In this document: piece by piece, positions 45,219-54,944 of the stretch
How positions within the stretch are numbered: the first letter of the stretch is position 1
Layout: the number at the start of each line of letters is the position of its first letter
Origin: Algoriphagus zhangzhouensis
GTDB taxonomy: Bacteria; Bacteroidota; Bacteroidia; Cytophagales; Cyclobacteriaceae
Assembly: GCF_900148515.1 (NCBI RefSeq)
Contig: NZ_FRXN01000002.1
Location: 248,001-312,000, forward strand
Direction of reading: 5' to 3'
DNA: 64,000 nucleotides
The notes under the pieces: generated by a model
Seen by the model: only the letters and a program-made list of their open reading frames with translations
What the model was told of the DNA's origin: nothing
The model's database searches: none
Made by a program: the position numbers and the translations under genes

Positions 45219-46073
45219 ATGCTAAAATCAAAAGTTACTTCATTGGTCCTGTCACTTGTTTTGCTTGGCTTGATGTCTTGCTCAAGGGATTTCTATTTCC
45301 AAAATAATAAAGCTCATAAGGCTCAAGTTGAGGAGGCTACAGCAATATTTTTGACAGAGCCGGCTACCAAAACTCAAAGCCCCAATGACAGTTTGGTGAT
45401 CAATGATCAATGGATTGGCACAAGCAATTTTAGCATTAGAAAGCCCAATTTTGTTGTCATTCACCATACGGCACAAGAGTCACTGGATCAAACTATCAAA
45501 ACCTTTACTGTCAAAAGAACTTCTGTGAGTTCTCATTATGTGATCAGTCGTGATGGCGAGGTGGTTCAGATGCTGAATGATTACCTCCGCTCTTGGCATG
45601 CAGGAAGGGGAAGATGGGGAAATGACACAGACCTTAACTCTTCGTCAATTGGAATAGAGTTGGATAATAACGGTTCCGAATATTTCAGCGAAATGCAAAT
45701 TGAAAGCTTGCTGAAGCTCCTGAAAATCCTAAAAGGAAAGTACAATATCCCGACGGCCAACTTTATTGGGCACGCGGATTTAGCACCAGGTAGAAAAGTT
45801 GATCCAAGTCCTTATTTCCCCTGGAAAAGATTGGCAGATGAAGGCTACGGATTTTGGTTTGATGAAGCTATAATGCAGACAGGATACCAAGGGAAATTGC
45901 CAGAAAATTTCAATCCTATTGATGCTTTGAGAATCATCGGATACGATGTTACGGACCCCAAAGCTGCTATCCAATCCTTCAAAATTCACTTCACAAAAAG
46001 AGATATAGAAAAACCAGAATTGACTGAATTGGATCAATTGATTTTGTATGATTTATATCTGAAGTATAGATAA
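45219..46073 (+). CDS. N-acetylmuramoyl-L-alanine amidase lipoprotein (Amidase_2)
   Basis: A 284-residue lipoprotein (MLKSKVTSLVLSLVLLGLMSC, Cys21). It belongs to the AmpD/AmiD zinc amidase fold: PNFVVIHHTAQES (zinc His), SSHYVISRDGEVVQML, SWHAGRGRWG and FIGHADLAPGRKVDPSPYFPW (second His and Asp ligand; broken here as FIGHADLAPG and RKVDPSPYFPW). It cuts the bond between MurNAc and the stem peptide. Attachment to a membrane suggests envelope peptidoglycan recycling, as for E. coli AmiD. Confidence 0.87.
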   Translation: MLKSKVTSLVLSLVLLGLMSCSRDFYFQNNKAHKAQVEEATAIFLTEPATKTQSPNDSLVINDQWIGTSNFSIRKPNFVVIHHTAQESLDQTIKTFTVKRTSVSSHYVISRDGEVVQMLNDYLRSWHAGRGRWGNDTDLNSSSIGIELDNNGSEYFSEMQIESLLKLLKILKGKYNIPTANFIGHADLAPGRKVDPSPYFPWKRLADEGYGFWFDEAIMQTGYQGKLPENFNPIDALRIIGYDVTDPKAAIQSFKIHFTKRDIEKPELTELDQLILYDLYLKYR

Positions 46074-46172
46074 GTAGTTTATTTCCCGCAAAGAGACAAA
46101 GAGCATATTCCTTATCTCCCCCTAGGCATATCTTCAATCTATCTGACAGAAGGCCTATCTTTTCAAACCATT

Positions 46173-46245
46173 TATTTCAGCGAAGCTGTATTTCTAGGTA
46201 TTTCGCAAAGCGTATTTCTATTGTATTTCGCGTAGCATATAATCC
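46173..46245. repeat. Three tandem degenerate 25-26 bp repeats
   Basis: Copies begin at 46173, 46199 and 46224 with TATTTC, followed by GCGAAGC, GCAAAGC and GCGTAGC respectively, then TATTTC or a relic of it. A related 18-mer lies inverted at 58467-58484 in the cysN-cysD gap. No ORF or promoter is associated. Confidence 0.5.
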
Positions 46246-46248
46246 TTC

Positions 46249-48423
46249 TTACTGAATCAACTTTCCTAGCAGATTTCTAACCTGTCTAAAGGATTTGATA
46301 TTGTAATTGGCTTGCGTGTAGGCATATCCCACCCGAATGGAATAGGCATTTTTAGGCATTGCTTTGAAAGTATCTTCATCTGTCCAATCATCTCCAATTG
46401 CCAGGATAAAGTCATACTCATTTCCTTTCATGAGGGCTGTAGCAGCTCGTCCTTTGTTGATATCAGGTCTTTTGATTTCCAAGACCATATTTCCTTCCAA
46501 AACTTGGAGATTATGACCTCTGGCCATATATTTCAAATGGCTAAACAATTCACGCATACGAAGGTCTCCGAGGCCACTTTCCACTTTTCTATAATGCCAA
46601 ACCAAGGAATGATGTTTCTCTTCGATAAATGCTCCAGGTGTTCTTAGCACATAGTATTCCATCACTTGGCGAATATCATCTTTCCAGCTGTCATCCACCT
46701 CGGCATAAAGCTCCCAATCACCTTGATTGTCCTTTTTCTTCACCCAAACTCCGTGCTCAGCAATCATATCGATTTTTTGGCCTTTAAACCAAGTACCGAG
46801 GGTATCCTTATCTCTCCCAGAAATAATTACTACCTCAGCTTTTTCACTCAGTCCTTTGACGATTGCCTTCAGCTCTGCATCTGGCTTTGCATCTTGCGGG
46901 TTTGCAGTGAATCCTGTCAAAGTCCCATCATAATCCAAGAATAGAATTGGGCGTTTGGCGGCCTTAAAGCTTTTTTGGATCTCATTGATCACTTTGGTGT
47001 CCACATCTTTAGAAGTGAGCTCTTCTTGCTTTTCCTTTACATGTTCGATGCGGTCCATAAAAACTTTTACCCATTGGAAAATATCATACTTTTTCAAGCT
47101 TTCCTGCATGGAAGAAATCCTAGCTTTTTGCTCAGCAGGCTTCATTTGTAGTGCCTCATAAATCGCATCAACCACTCCCTGTTGATCATTTGGATTCACC
47201 AATACAGCATCCTGAAGTTCCTTAGATGCTCCTGCCATTTCTGAAAGAATTAGCACACCACTCTGATCAGTTTTACTTGCCACAAATTCCTTACATACCA
47301 AATTCATTCCGTCACGAAGGGGCGTAACTAAAGCAATATCAGACATGCTATAAAATGCGCTCAACTCCTCGAAAGGAAAGCTTCTATAGAAATAATGAAC
47401 AGGCACCCAGTTTAGAGTAGAATAGTCGGAATTCATTCTACCTACGAGTAAATCAATTTCCTCTTTGAGCTCTTTATAGGATTGAACTTTATCCCGACTC
47501 GGCACCACAATCATGATCATGGATACTTTACCATGAAGCTCTTTATGGTCCTTTAGAAGTTGATTAAAGGCCTGGAGCCTCTGAGGGATTCCTTTCGAAT
47601 AGTCCAGACGATCTATCGTGATGATCAACTTCTGATCTATCATCTGCCCCTTGAATTCTTTGACTATATTTTGAGTCTTTCTGCTTTTGGCCTGTTTGGC
47701 AAATTTGTCGTAATCGATCCCCATCGGGAAAGAATCAACATTGATGATTCTATTTTCAGCTTGCAAGTATCCACTTTCATTAGAAAGTCCAGTAATTCGG
47801 TTCACAGCACTCAAAAAGTGCCTCATATCATCATAGGTATGAAACCCTATCAGATCTGCACCACAAACTCCTTCTAGCAATTGCTTTCTCCATGGGATCA
47901 TTCGCAAGATCTCATAAGAAGGAAAAGGAATATGTTGAAAAAAGGCAATCGTTGCATTAGGCAGCACTTCTCTCAACATCTGAGGAAGCAAAAGCAATTG
48001 GTAATCATGGACCCAAATGGTATCATCAGGATCAGCTCGTTTTAGTATTGCTTCGCAAAACTTTTGATTAACCCGAACATAGGCTTCCCAATGCTCTGGA
48101 TTATAAATCATGTATTGAGTAAAGTAATGAAATGCCGGCCATAGACATTCATTACTAAAGCCCTCATAAAATTGCTCTACATCTTCTTTGGACAAGAAAA
48201 CAGGAGCCATTTTTAATTCATGAAGCTCTAAAATAATTTCTGCTCTTTGCTCAGGATCATCAACTGTATTTCCTGGCCATCCAATCCAAATATTTTCTCC
48301 TGTTTTATAAATAGACCCTAAGCCTGTTGCTAAGCCTCCAGCAGAAGGCTTGAATTCGAAACGACCGTTTCGATGACGCAAAGAAATAGGTAGTCGGTTG
48401 GATACGATAATGGTTTTTGCCAT
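46249..48423 (-). CDS. otsAB: Bifunctional trehalose-6-phosphate synthase/phosphatase
   Basis: A 724-residue fusion. N-terminal about 1-470 is OtsA (GT20): SNRLPISL, GGLATGLG, IWVHDYQLLLLP, RLDYSKGIPQRL and TPLRDGMNLVCKEF. C-terminal from about 490 is the HAD phosphatase OtsB: ILFLDYDGTLTG (catalytic Asp residues), VVIISGRDK, and GDDWTDEDTF. It makes trehalose from UDP-glucose and glucose-6-phosphate in one chain. The fusion is frequent in Bacteroidota. A GH15 enzyme lies nearby but on the opposite strand. Confidence 0.95.
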   Translation of the reverse strand: MAKTIIVSNRLPISLRHRNGRFEFKPSAGGLATGLGSIYKTGENIWIGWPGNTVDDPEQRAEIILELHELKMAPVFLSKEDVEQFYEGFSNECLWPAFHYFTQYMIYNPEHWEAYVRVNQKFCEAILKRADPDDTIWVHDYQLLLLPQMLREVLPNATIAFFQHIPFPSYEILRMIPWRKQLLEGVCGADLIGFHTYDDMRHFLSAVNRITGLSNESGYLQAENRIINVDSFPMGIDYDKFAKQAKSRKTQNIVKEFKGQMIDQKLIITIDRLDYSKGIPQRLQAFNQLLKDHKELHGKVSMIMIVVPSRDKVQSYKELKEEIDLLVGRMNSDYSTLNWVPVHYFYRSFPFEELSAFYSMSDIALVTPLRDGMNLVCKEFVASKTDQSGVLILSEMAGASKELQDAVLVNPNDQQGVVDAIYEALQMKPAEQKARISSMQESLKKYDIFQWVKVFMDRIEHVKEKQEELTSKDVDTKVINEIQKSFKAAKRPILFLDYDGTLTGFTANPQDAKPDAELKAIVKGLSEKAEVVIISGRDKDTLGTWFKGQKIDMIAEHGVWVKKKDNQGDWELYAEVDDSWKDDIRQVMEYYVLRTPGAFIEEKHHSLVWHYRKVESGLGDLRMRELFSHLKYMARGHNLQVLEGNMVLEIKRPDINKGRAATALMKGNEYDFILAIGDDWTDEDTFKAMPKNAYSIRVGYAYTQANYNIKSFRQVRNLLGKLIQ

Positions 48424-48491
48424 GGTGGTTATGATATAAAAAGGTAATTAGGGACTGATTCCCTCAAAAAGGCGATAAGCTTAAATATAGG

Positions 48492-48499
48492 CAAAACTA
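48492..48499 (-). promoter_or_regulatory. Candidate -7 element of otsAB
   Basis: The minus strand reads TAGTTTTG, which fits TAnnTTTG, about 70 bases upstream of the otsAB start. There is no clear -33 partner at normal spacing. Confidence 0.35.
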
Positions 48500-48555
48500 G
48501 GGGGAATCGGGAGGAAAAAAGCCTTAAATAATTAATTGATCACAGTTCCTTAACG

Positions 48556-48588
48556 CAAAAAGCCCCGGTTTTCACCGAGGCTTTTCTG
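48556..48588 (-). terminator. Terminator of metK
   Basis: On the minus strand an AGCCTCGGT arm, GAAA loop, then ACCGGGGCT (one mismatch), followed by TTTTTG. It lies 20 bases after the metK stop. Confidence 0.85.
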
Positions 48589-48607
48589 TCATTTATACTA
48601 AATCAAA

Positions 48608-49861
48608 TTACAGTCCGAAAGCTGCTTTGATTTTATCAACATAGTCTAATTTTTCCCACGTAAACAATTCAACCTCAAGGGTTATCTCATCTCTATACGG
48701 AGACACAAAAGTTTTGGTAACCACCTCATTTGTTCTACCCATATGACCATAAGCTGCTGCCTCTTCATAGATTGGATTTCTTAGCTTCAATCTTTGCTCA
48801 ATCGCATAAGGTCTCATATCGAAAAGCTCTTCGATTTTCTTCGCGATTTCCCCATCGGTCATTCCAACCTTAGAAGTACCATAGGTATTTACATAGATTC
48901 CCATTGGAGCAGCAACACCAATTGCATAAGACACCTGAACCAAAACCTCATCAGCTACTCCAGCAGCTACCAAGTTTTTGGCGATGTGACGAGTTGCATA
49001 TGCTGCAGATCTATCTACTTTGGATGGATCTTTACCAGAAAATGCTCCACCACCGTGAGCTCCTTTTCCTCCGTAGGTATCAACGATGATTTTTCTACCA
49101 GTCAAACCAGTGTCTCCGTGAGGACCACCGATCACGAATTTCCCGGTAGGGTTGATATGATATTTGATGTCTGAAGTGAAAAGCTTCTGCAATTCAGGCT
49201 TCAATTTCGCCTTAACTCTTGGAATCAAAATCGAAATAATATCAGATTTGATTTTGGCAAGCATTGCTTCCTCCTCATCGAAATCATCATGCTGAGTAGA
49301 AACTACAATTGCTTCAATCCTCTGAGGGACATTGTCATCAGAATATTCGATAGTAACCTGAGCCTTGGAATCAGGACGAAGGTAAGTGATGTCTTTGCTT
49401 TCTCTTCTCAACTCAGCAAGCTCTTTCAATAGCATGTGAGATAGATCCAAAGCCAGAGGCATGTAGTTTTCAGTCTCGTTGGTCGCGTAACCAAACATCA
49501 TTCCCTGATCACCAGCACCTTGCTCCTCGGGAGTAGTTCTATCTACACCTTGATTGATATCAGCAGACTGCTCATGAATAGCCGACAAAACACCACAAGA
49601 ATGTCCTTCGAACATGTAATCAGACTTGGTATAACCAATTCTATTGATCACATCACGAGCGATTTTTTGTACGTCCAAATAAATCTCTGATTTCACTTCA
49701 CCCGCCAATACTACTTGTCCAGTGGTTACCAATGTTTCACAGGCTACTTTAGAATTGGGATCAAATGCCAAAAAGTTATCAATCAATGCATCTGAAATTT
49801 GGTCAGCAATTTTGTCTGGATGACCCTCAGAAACTGACTCTGAGGTAAATAGATATGCCAT
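48608..49861 (-). CDS. metK: S-adenosylmethionine synthetase
   Basis: The 417-residue enzyme makes SAM from methionine and ATP. Signatures: [20 protein letters not shown] (N-terminal, split as [10 protein letters not shown] and [10 protein letters not shown]), the hexapeptide [10 protein letters not shown], and [16 protein letters not shown]. All catalytic regions are present and the length is normal for Bacteroidota (slightly longer than E. coli). TATTTTTG on the minus strand at 49897-49904 is a possible -7 element, but no -33 is seen and I could not find a SAM riboswitch in the 120-base leader region. Confidence 0.96.
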   Translation of the reverse strand: MAYLFTSESVSEGHPDKIADQISDALIDNFLAFDPNSKVACETLVTTGQVVLAGEVKSEIYLDVQKIARDVINRIGYTKSDYMFEGHSCGVLSAIHEQSADINQGVDRTTPEEQGAGDQGMMFGYATNETENYMPLALDLSHMLLKELAELRRESKDITYLRPDSKAQVTIEYSDDNVPQRIEAIVVSTQHDDFDEEEAMLAKIKSDIISILIPRVKAKLKPELQKLFTSDIKYHINPTGKFVIGGPHGDTGLTGRKIIVDTYGGKGAHGGGAFSGKDPSKVDRSAAYATRHIAKNLVAAGVADEVLVQVSYAIGVAAPMGIYVNTYGTSKVGMTDGEIAKKIEELFDMRPYAIEQRLKLRNPIYEEAAAYGHMGRTNEVVTKTFVSPYRDEITLEVELFTWEKLDYVDKIKAAFGL

Positions 49862-50046
49862 AAACTTACGTTCTAATACGATTCTCTAAGAAAGCCCAAA
49901 AATAGCGCTTAAGGTTCAAATAAAAAACTTAACTAGTAACGATACTGGCACACAATTGTTATTTTCGGAAGAACGGCTTTCCTGTGAAATTTCTTCCTAG
50001 AGATTTATACAAAAACCAAAGATTTAGTATTCTCAAATCCCAACCA

Positions 50047-51666
50047 ATGAAATCAAGAATTCTCCTTACTCTGATCATCCTTTCCTCATTTATTTTCCCA
50101 TCACAGGCTATAGTTGAAAAAAATGATTATGCTGATTTGGTGAAACTTTTTAATGAATGGAGAGCTTTCGAAAATCCGCCGCTTTTGGATGGAGCTCCTG
50201 ATTATAGAAAAGAAACCTTTGAAATGCGGCAGCCTAAATTCAAGCAACTTCAGGCTCAGCTTATAGCGATCGATACCTCTGGCTGGTCAATCAGTCAACA
50301 AGTAGATTGGCGTTTGGTTTGGGCAGAAATGAATGGTTATGATTTCAATTATCGAATTCTGAAACCGTGGGAAAGAGATCCGGCTTTTTATAAAACTCTT
50401 TGGACAGAAAGGAGCGATGTACCAGCGCATGAAGGACCGACAAATCATGGCGTGATTGACTTGTGGAAATATGAATTCCCTCTAGATAAAACAAATAGGG
50501 AAAAGCTTCTTGAAGGATTAAAATCAATAACTGCTTTTTATGATCAAGCAAAAATCAACCTCACTGGAAATGCCAAAGAGCTCTGGGCTGCTGGAATTCC
50601 CAGCATTCAAGTTCAAGCAGAAGAATTGCTGAAAATCCTTGAATTCCCAGGTGTCTCCAATGATTCGGAATTAGTTTTAGCTATTAAAGAGGCTAGCACC
50701 TCCACAGATGAATTGGTTGAGTGGCTCAATGAAAAAGCGCCAACTAAAACTGGCCCATCCGGAATCGGCAAAGAAAACTATACCTGGTATCTTCAGAATG
50801 TTCATTTGGTTCCTTTGACTTGGGAAGATGAAGTGATGATTTTGAAAAGGGAATTAGCTCGAGCTTGGTCTTCTCTCAAATTGGAGGAGCATAAAAATCA
50901 AGGCTTACCTGAGTTGAAAGACGCTAGCTCTCCGGAAGAATTTGATCTGATGGCAGAGGAATCAATTCGGAGTCTTTTGGATTTCTTGGATCAAAAGCAA
51001 ATTGTAACTGTCAAGAATTATTTCGAACCAGCGATTCGGGAACATATGGGTTCTTTCATTCCAAAAGACAAGAGAAACTTCTTTTCAATCGGCATGCACT
51101 ATGATCCACGTCCTTTGTATTCTCATTTCTACCATTGGTTTGAGTTGGCAAGAATGGACCTAGAACCTAACAAAAGTGAAATCAGAAGAGAGCCTTTGCT
51201 TTATAATATTTGGGATTCGAGAAATGAGGGAACCGCTACAGCAGTTGAGGAAATATTTATGAATGCGGGACTTTATAAGGACAGTCCACGCGCAAGAGAA
51301 ATTGTGTACATCATGATCGCCCAAAGGGCTGCCAGAGGTTTAGGTTCACTTTATGCTCAGGCGAATGAAATGACGATGGTTGAAGCAGGAGGAATTCATT
51401 CAGATTATACCCCACGAGGCTGGATGAAAACGGAAAAAGAACTACTACTTTTTGAACAGCATCTATACATGAGACAGCCCGGGTATGGAAGTAGCTACAT
51501 CACAGGAAAGTACTTGCTGGAAGCTGCCATGGCGGATTTTGTCAAAATGAAAGAAGAAAATGGAGAGGAATTTAACCTAAAGGACTTTTTTGATCAATTG
51601 AATAGCATAGGAAGTATTCCTATCTCTTTGAGCCATTGGGAAATGACAGGGATTGATCAGCATTAA
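50047..51666 (+). CDS. Secreted DUF885-like protein
   Basis: ATG 50047 begins a signal peptide ([21 protein letters not shown]); the upstream GTG-start frame (49984) places extra residues before it. The 539-residue product is helix-rich and its last third ([20 protein letters not shown] and [18 protein letters not shown]) resembles DUF885 proteins, which are thermolysin-like zinc peptidases. At the place of the HExxH-like motif it reads [10 protein letters not shown], so the zinc site looks lost. Function unknown; either a degenerate or non-metal relative. Single gene, no operon partners. Confidence 0.6.
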   Translation: MKSRILLTLIILSSFIFPSQAIVEKNDYADLVKLFNEWRAFENPPLLDGAPDYRKETFEMRQPKFKQLQAQLIAIDTSGWSISQQVDWRLVWAEMNGYDFNYRILKPWERDPAFYKTLWTERSDVPAHEGPTNHGVIDLWKYEFPLDKTNREKLLEGLKSITAFYDQAKINLTGNAKELWAAGIPSIQVQAEELLKILEFPGVSNDSELVLAIKEASTSTDELVEWLNEKAPTKTGPSGIGKENYTWYLQNVHLVPLTWEDEVMILKRELARAWSSLKLEEHKNQGLPELKDASSPEEFDLMAEESIRSLLDFLDQKQIVTVKNYFEPAIREHMGSFIPKDKRNFFSIGMHYDPRPLYSHFYHWFELARMDLEPNKSEIRREPLLYNIWDSRNEGTATAVEEIFMNAGLYKDSPRAREIVYIMIAQRAARGLGSLYAQANEMTMVEAGGIHSDYTPRGWMKTEKELLLFEQHLYMRQPGYGSSYITGKYLLEAAMADFVKMKEENGEEFNLKDFFDQLNSIGSIPISLSHWEMTGIDQH

Positions 51667-52004
51667 AAAATTAAACTAACCATCTGAATCTAGCCACATT
51701 TTAAAAAGAATTTAAATGAAGGTCCAAAAACCTTATAGTCTTTAAAAACGCTCGATTTTGAAATAAAAAATGATACCACAAAGCAAATCTTTAAAATTAA
51801 GAGGAAACTAAAACAAGAATTATTGTAGATTTAAAAAAAATATTCATATTTACGCCATACAAGCAACACATACAAAAACATCAAGAATTAAATTTTTTTA
51901 AGATTTAATTGGTTTTTTTCAATGTTAAAAATTGTTAAAAATCAACAAATCAATACCACTAACGTTTTTAATTTTATAGTAAGGAAGTTTAAATTTTACA
52001 AAAG
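51667..52004. other. AT-rich intergenic region, 338 bases
   Basis: No gene. The 10-mer TGTTAAAAAT is repeated directly head to tail at 51923-51932 and 51933-51942, 63 bases before the next start. No clear terminator or Bacteroidota promoter was found. Base composition drops sharply to AT-rich at about 51.7 kb and stays so to 53.49 kb. Confidence 0.6.
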
Positions 52005-52235
52005 ATGGGTAAAAACATATTTAACACACTTTCTAGTGCAATTAGAACGATTATTGGCCATTATAAAAACATTAATGAGCTAATTGTAAAGAGCGATGAA
52101 GAAAATATTGATGACCTTCTAAAAAAACCAAAAGACAAATTAGCCTTTGAAGAAGCCATTGAAGATTTAATGAAAGAAAAATCTAAATCGAAAAAAATTA
52201 TTCTTAATAACAAAGAAGTGACAATCTCAATTTAA
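52005..52235 (+). CDS. Small hypothetical protein of the AT-rich pair
   Basis: A 76-residue protein without signal or membrane segments. MGKNIFNTLSSAIRTIIGHYK suggests an amphipathic N-terminal helix (written here at 20 or fewer residues: NIFNTLSSAIRTIIGHYK), followed by a Lys/Glu/Asp-rich helical middle and a short beta end (KKIILNNKEVTISI). No family recognised. It lies 8 bases before the membrane protein gene and shares its AT-rich composition, so the two probably form an operon and work together. Confidence 0.6.
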   Translation: MGKNIFNTLSSAIRTIIGHYKNINELIVKSDEENIDDLLKKPKDKLAFEEAIEDLMKEKSKSKKIILNNKEVTISI

Positions 52236-52243
52236 GAAGTTAA

Positions 52244-53491
52244 ATGAATCTTAATATTGCATTAAACACCATTATATACATAATGGTGTTTTTGTTTCCA
52301 GGATTTCTATTTAGACGATCTTTTTTTACTGGAAAATTAAATAGACGATTTGAATCAGGAAATACGTTAGAACGAGTATTATGGAATATTCTATTTAGTT
52401 TATTCTCCATTCTCGCATATTGTATATTTGTATATTTGCTAATAAAAATTCAATTCAAACCTATTTACAATATTCACTCACTCTCTTCTAAAACTTATAT
52501 TGATATTTTTACAAGTTTATATGAAAATAAATATCCTGAAATATTCAAAAGTGAAACAGCCTTATTTTCTATTTTACAAACTCTATTTTCTCTTTATATA
52601 TTTTCTGGGATTTCAGGTTACGTAATTCACAAAATAATCTTCATCTTAAGTTTAGAAAAACGTTTCTCGATACTGAAGTTTCAAAATCCATGGGATTATC
52701 TTTTAGCTTCTAATAAAAAAAATAATTCAACTCACAGTATTGGAGACTTTTACTATACCAAAGTAGATATTAAAACAAAGTCTGAAGAATTATTTACAGG
52801 AAAACTTCATCAAATAATTTATGATGAAGAAGGAAAAACAGAAGCTATTGCAATACAAAATTGTTATAAATTTTACCGGATTAAGTCGGACTCTCCAAAT
52901 TATGAATTAATAAAAAATCAACTAACTGAAGATAATAATGACCCTAACCTTATACTTCATTCGGAACAAAACAATACCCTTACATACAGAAAAAGAATAA
53001 AAGGAAACATATTCACCGTGTTAAATCCCGAAATAGAAAATATTTCAATAACATATATAAAAGTTTCCGACATTAAGGATATTTACCAAAAATTCATTAA
53101 TATTTCTATTTCACTTATCCTTTTAACTATTACGATATTATGTATAATTAATGGAATTTGGGATTTACATTTATACCCATTTGCAAGCATTTACAGACGT
53201 ATAGGATTTTCTATTATCACACCTTTTGTTGCAATTTTCACCATCATATTAATTTCTCAAATATTAGATTTCAAAAATTACAAAACCGAGAAACATAAAT
53301 CAGAAATCAAAGATTCATTATTCATAACTCTAATTTCTCTAATCCCATATCTATATGTATTTAATTATATTAGATTTGGGTTATTAATTCCAATTACAAT
53401 ATTTTCAATATTCCTTTTAGGAACCTTTACAAGTAAGAAGACGCTGAAGTCAGAACCTGACAATGAAGAAGAACAAATAGGCGAAAAATAA
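52244..53491 (+). CDS. AT-rich multi-spanning membrane protein (DUF6338-like architecture)
   Basis: A 415-residue protein with TM segments at about residues 7-22 (IMVFLFPGFLF), 45-68 (ILFSLFSILAYCIFVYLLI), 108-135, 285-310, 320-345 and 365-400. Between about 150 and 280 is a soluble domain starting PWDYLLASN and rich in beta strands (ELFTGKLHQIIYDEEGKTEA). An N-terminal 'PGFL..R' membrane stretch plus a WDY-led beta domain resembles DUF6338 proteins, but I cannot confirm this. Codon use is strongly A/T and Ile/Asn/Lys-rich, unlike metK or cys genes, suggesting transfer. Ends 2 bases before the convergent siroheme gene. Confidence 0.65.
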   Translation: MNLNIALNTIIYIMVFLFPGFLFRRSFFTGKLNRRFESGNTLERVLWNILFSLFSILAYCIFVYLLIKIQFKPIYNIHSLSSKTYIDIFTSLYENKYPEIFKSETALFSILQTLFSLYIFSGISGYVIHKIIFILSLEKRFSILKFQNPWDYLLASNKKNNSTHSIGDFYYTKVDIKTKSEELFTGKLHQIIYDEEGKTEAIAIQNCYKFYRIKSDSPNYELIKNQLTEDNNDPNLILHSEQNNTLTYRKRIKGNIFTVLNPEIENISITYIKVSDIKDIYQKFINISISLILLTITILCIINGIWDLHLYPFASIYRRIGFSIITPFVAIFTIILISQILDFKNYKTEKHKSEIKDSLFITLISLIPYLYVFNYIRFGLLIPITIFSIFLLGTFTSKKTLKSEPDNEEEQIGEK

Positions 53492-53493
53492 AA

Positions 53494-54069
53494 TTATTTT
53501 TTCCCGACCAGCCCTTCAGTCAACTCATTCATTGCTTTGACTTTATATTCGAAATCACCCTTTAAAGTTTCTCGGTAAGAATGGAGGTTTTCCAGCAAAT
53601 CATCAATCTCCTCTGGCAAAACCTCTTCTAAAAGTTGTCTTAATCTTTTTGCAGTTGTAGGTGATTTTCCATTGGTTGAAATGGCAATTTTCAGGTTTCC
53701 CTTCGTCACAATTCCTCCTAAATAGAAATCACAGAGCTCTGGTGTATCCGCCACATTGACTAAAATAAACCTCTCCTTAGCTTCATTTCGAATTTGCAGA
53801 TTCACTTTCTTATCATCGGTGGCTGCTATGACAATATGCTTTCCACCCAGGTACTTTTCGTGGTATGCATCCTCGATCAAAGTCACAGAATCTTTCCCCG
53901 TTGCCAACTCCATAAAATCAGCATTAAACTCTTTGGCAACAACTGTCACTTGAGCCTCGGGGCTTGATTTGAGTAAAAAGCTCAATTTCTCTGTCCCAAC
54001 ATTGCCACCACCTATTAGCAGCACATTGAGCTCATGAACTTTTAAGAAAATTGGATATAAATGATTCAT
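53494..54069 (-). CDS. Precorrin-2 dehydrogenase/sirohydrochlorin ferrochelatase (CysG N-terminal type)
   Basis: A 191-residue protein equal to the N-terminal half of CysG (or Met8p). VLLIGGGNVGTEKLSFLLK is the Rossmann NAD site, IVIAATDDKKVNLQI and VNVADTPELCDFYLGGIV the catalytic core, and ISTNGKSPTTAKRLRQLLEE the conserved end. It oxidises precorrin-2 and inserts iron to form sirohaem, the cofactor of the sulfite reductase-like protein upstream. It is separated from cobA by a terminator hairpin at 54104-54133, so it may have lower or independent expression. Confidence 0.88.
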   Translation of the reverse strand: MNHLYPIFLKVHELNVLLIGGGNVGTEKLSFLLKSSPEAQVTVVAKEFNADFMELATGKDSVTLIEDAYHEKYLGGKHIVIAATDDKKVNLQIRNEAKERFILVNVADTPELCDFYLGGIVTKGNLKIAISTNGKSPTTAKRLRQLLEEVLPEEIDDLLENLHSYRETLKGDFEYKVKAMNELTEGLVGKK

Positions 54070-54103
54070 AGGATAATTGCGAAGAGATTAAATCCAAACT
54101 ATC

Positions 54104-54133
54104 AAAAAAACCTGAATCTATCATCCAGGTTTT
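54104..54133 (-). terminator. Terminator or attenuator between cobA and the siroheme gene
   Basis: On the minus strand AAAACCTG and CAGGTTTT (complement of 54126-54133 and 54107-54114) form an 8-bp stem with an 11-base loop, directly followed by TTTTTTTG. A good intrinsic terminator placed inside the sulfate block. Confidence 0.78.
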
Positions 54134-54158
54134 CAGCTTTCTAATTCAATTCTTTTGT

Positions 54159-54944
54159 TTACGGCCTGTTAGCTTGAGTATCAACCAAAATTGCCTCACG
54201 GTATACCTCTGCCAGTTTCAAGCTTTCTCTCACCACCTCACCTACAATGATGATGGCAGGAGACTGAACTTGATTTCCCTGAGCTTTTGGCAAAATATCG
54301 CCAATCACACCCGCAGTGATCTTTTCATCTCTGGTCGTCCCGTTTTGGATAATTGCGATTGGCAAATTGTCTTTACCTGAGTTTTTGTAGACCGCAACAA
54401 TTTCAGGAAGCTTTTGAGTCCCCATCAAAATCACGACAGTTGCTGAAGACTGAGCTGCCAAACGAACGTCATTTGACAATTTTCGAGCGGATGTAGTTCC
54501 CGTGATCACCCAGAAGCTTTCCGAAACACCTCTTTTGGTAACAGGAATCCCCGCCATAGCCGGAACAGCAATAGAGGAAGTAATTCCCGGCACTACATAG
54601 GTAGAAACTCCGAAGCTTTCGATATAGTCGATTTCCTCGGAACCTCTTCCAAACACAAATGGATCACCACCTTTTAGTCGCACAACATGTCCATGTTTTT
54701 TGGCCATGCTTACGCAAAGTTGATTGGTGTCCTCTTGAGGCAAAGAATGTTTTCCTACTCTTTTACCTACAAATACTTTCAATGCTGTTTCCGGAGCATG
54801 TTTTAATAAAACCGGATCAATTAAGGCATCATACAATACAACATCTGCTGTATTCAATGCCAAAATAGCTTTCAGTGTAATCAATTCGGGATCTCCAGGT
54901 CCTGCACCAACCAATGTCACCTTCGGATAAATTATCTCTCTCAT
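54159..54944 (-). CDS. cobA: Uroporphyrinogen-III C-methyltransferase
   Basis: A 261-residue SAM-dependent methyltransferase. VTLVGAGPGDPELITLKA (N-terminal SAM-binding signature), VRLKGGDPFVFGRGSEE and VPGITSSIAVPAMAGIPVT are the family hallmarks. It adds two methyl groups to make precorrin-2, the branch to sirohaem. Its start overlaps the upstream gene's stop as ATGA, so translation is coupled. Not fused to the CysG N-terminal half, which is a separate gene here. Confidence 0.94.
   Translation of the reverse strand: MREIIYPKVTLVGAGPGDPELITLKAILALNTADVVLYDALIDPVLLKHAPETALKVFVGKRVGKHSLPQEDTNQLCVSMAKKHGHVVRLKGGDPFVFGRGSEEIDYIESFGVSTYVVPGITSSIAVPAMAGIPVTKRGVSESFWVITGTTSARKLSNDVRLAAQSSATVVILMGTQKLPEIVAVYKNSGKDNLPIAIIQNGTTRDEKITAGVIGDILPKAQGNQVQSPAIIIVGEVVRESLKLAEVYREAILVDTQANRP

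Noticed and set aside
46173..46245. Possible CRISPR array (three similar units)
   Set aside because: The units are contiguous with no spacers, are degenerate, and no cas genes are present.
49862..50046. SAM riboswitch upstream of metK
   Set aside because: No recognisable multi-stem SAM aptamer or terminator hairpin in the available leader.
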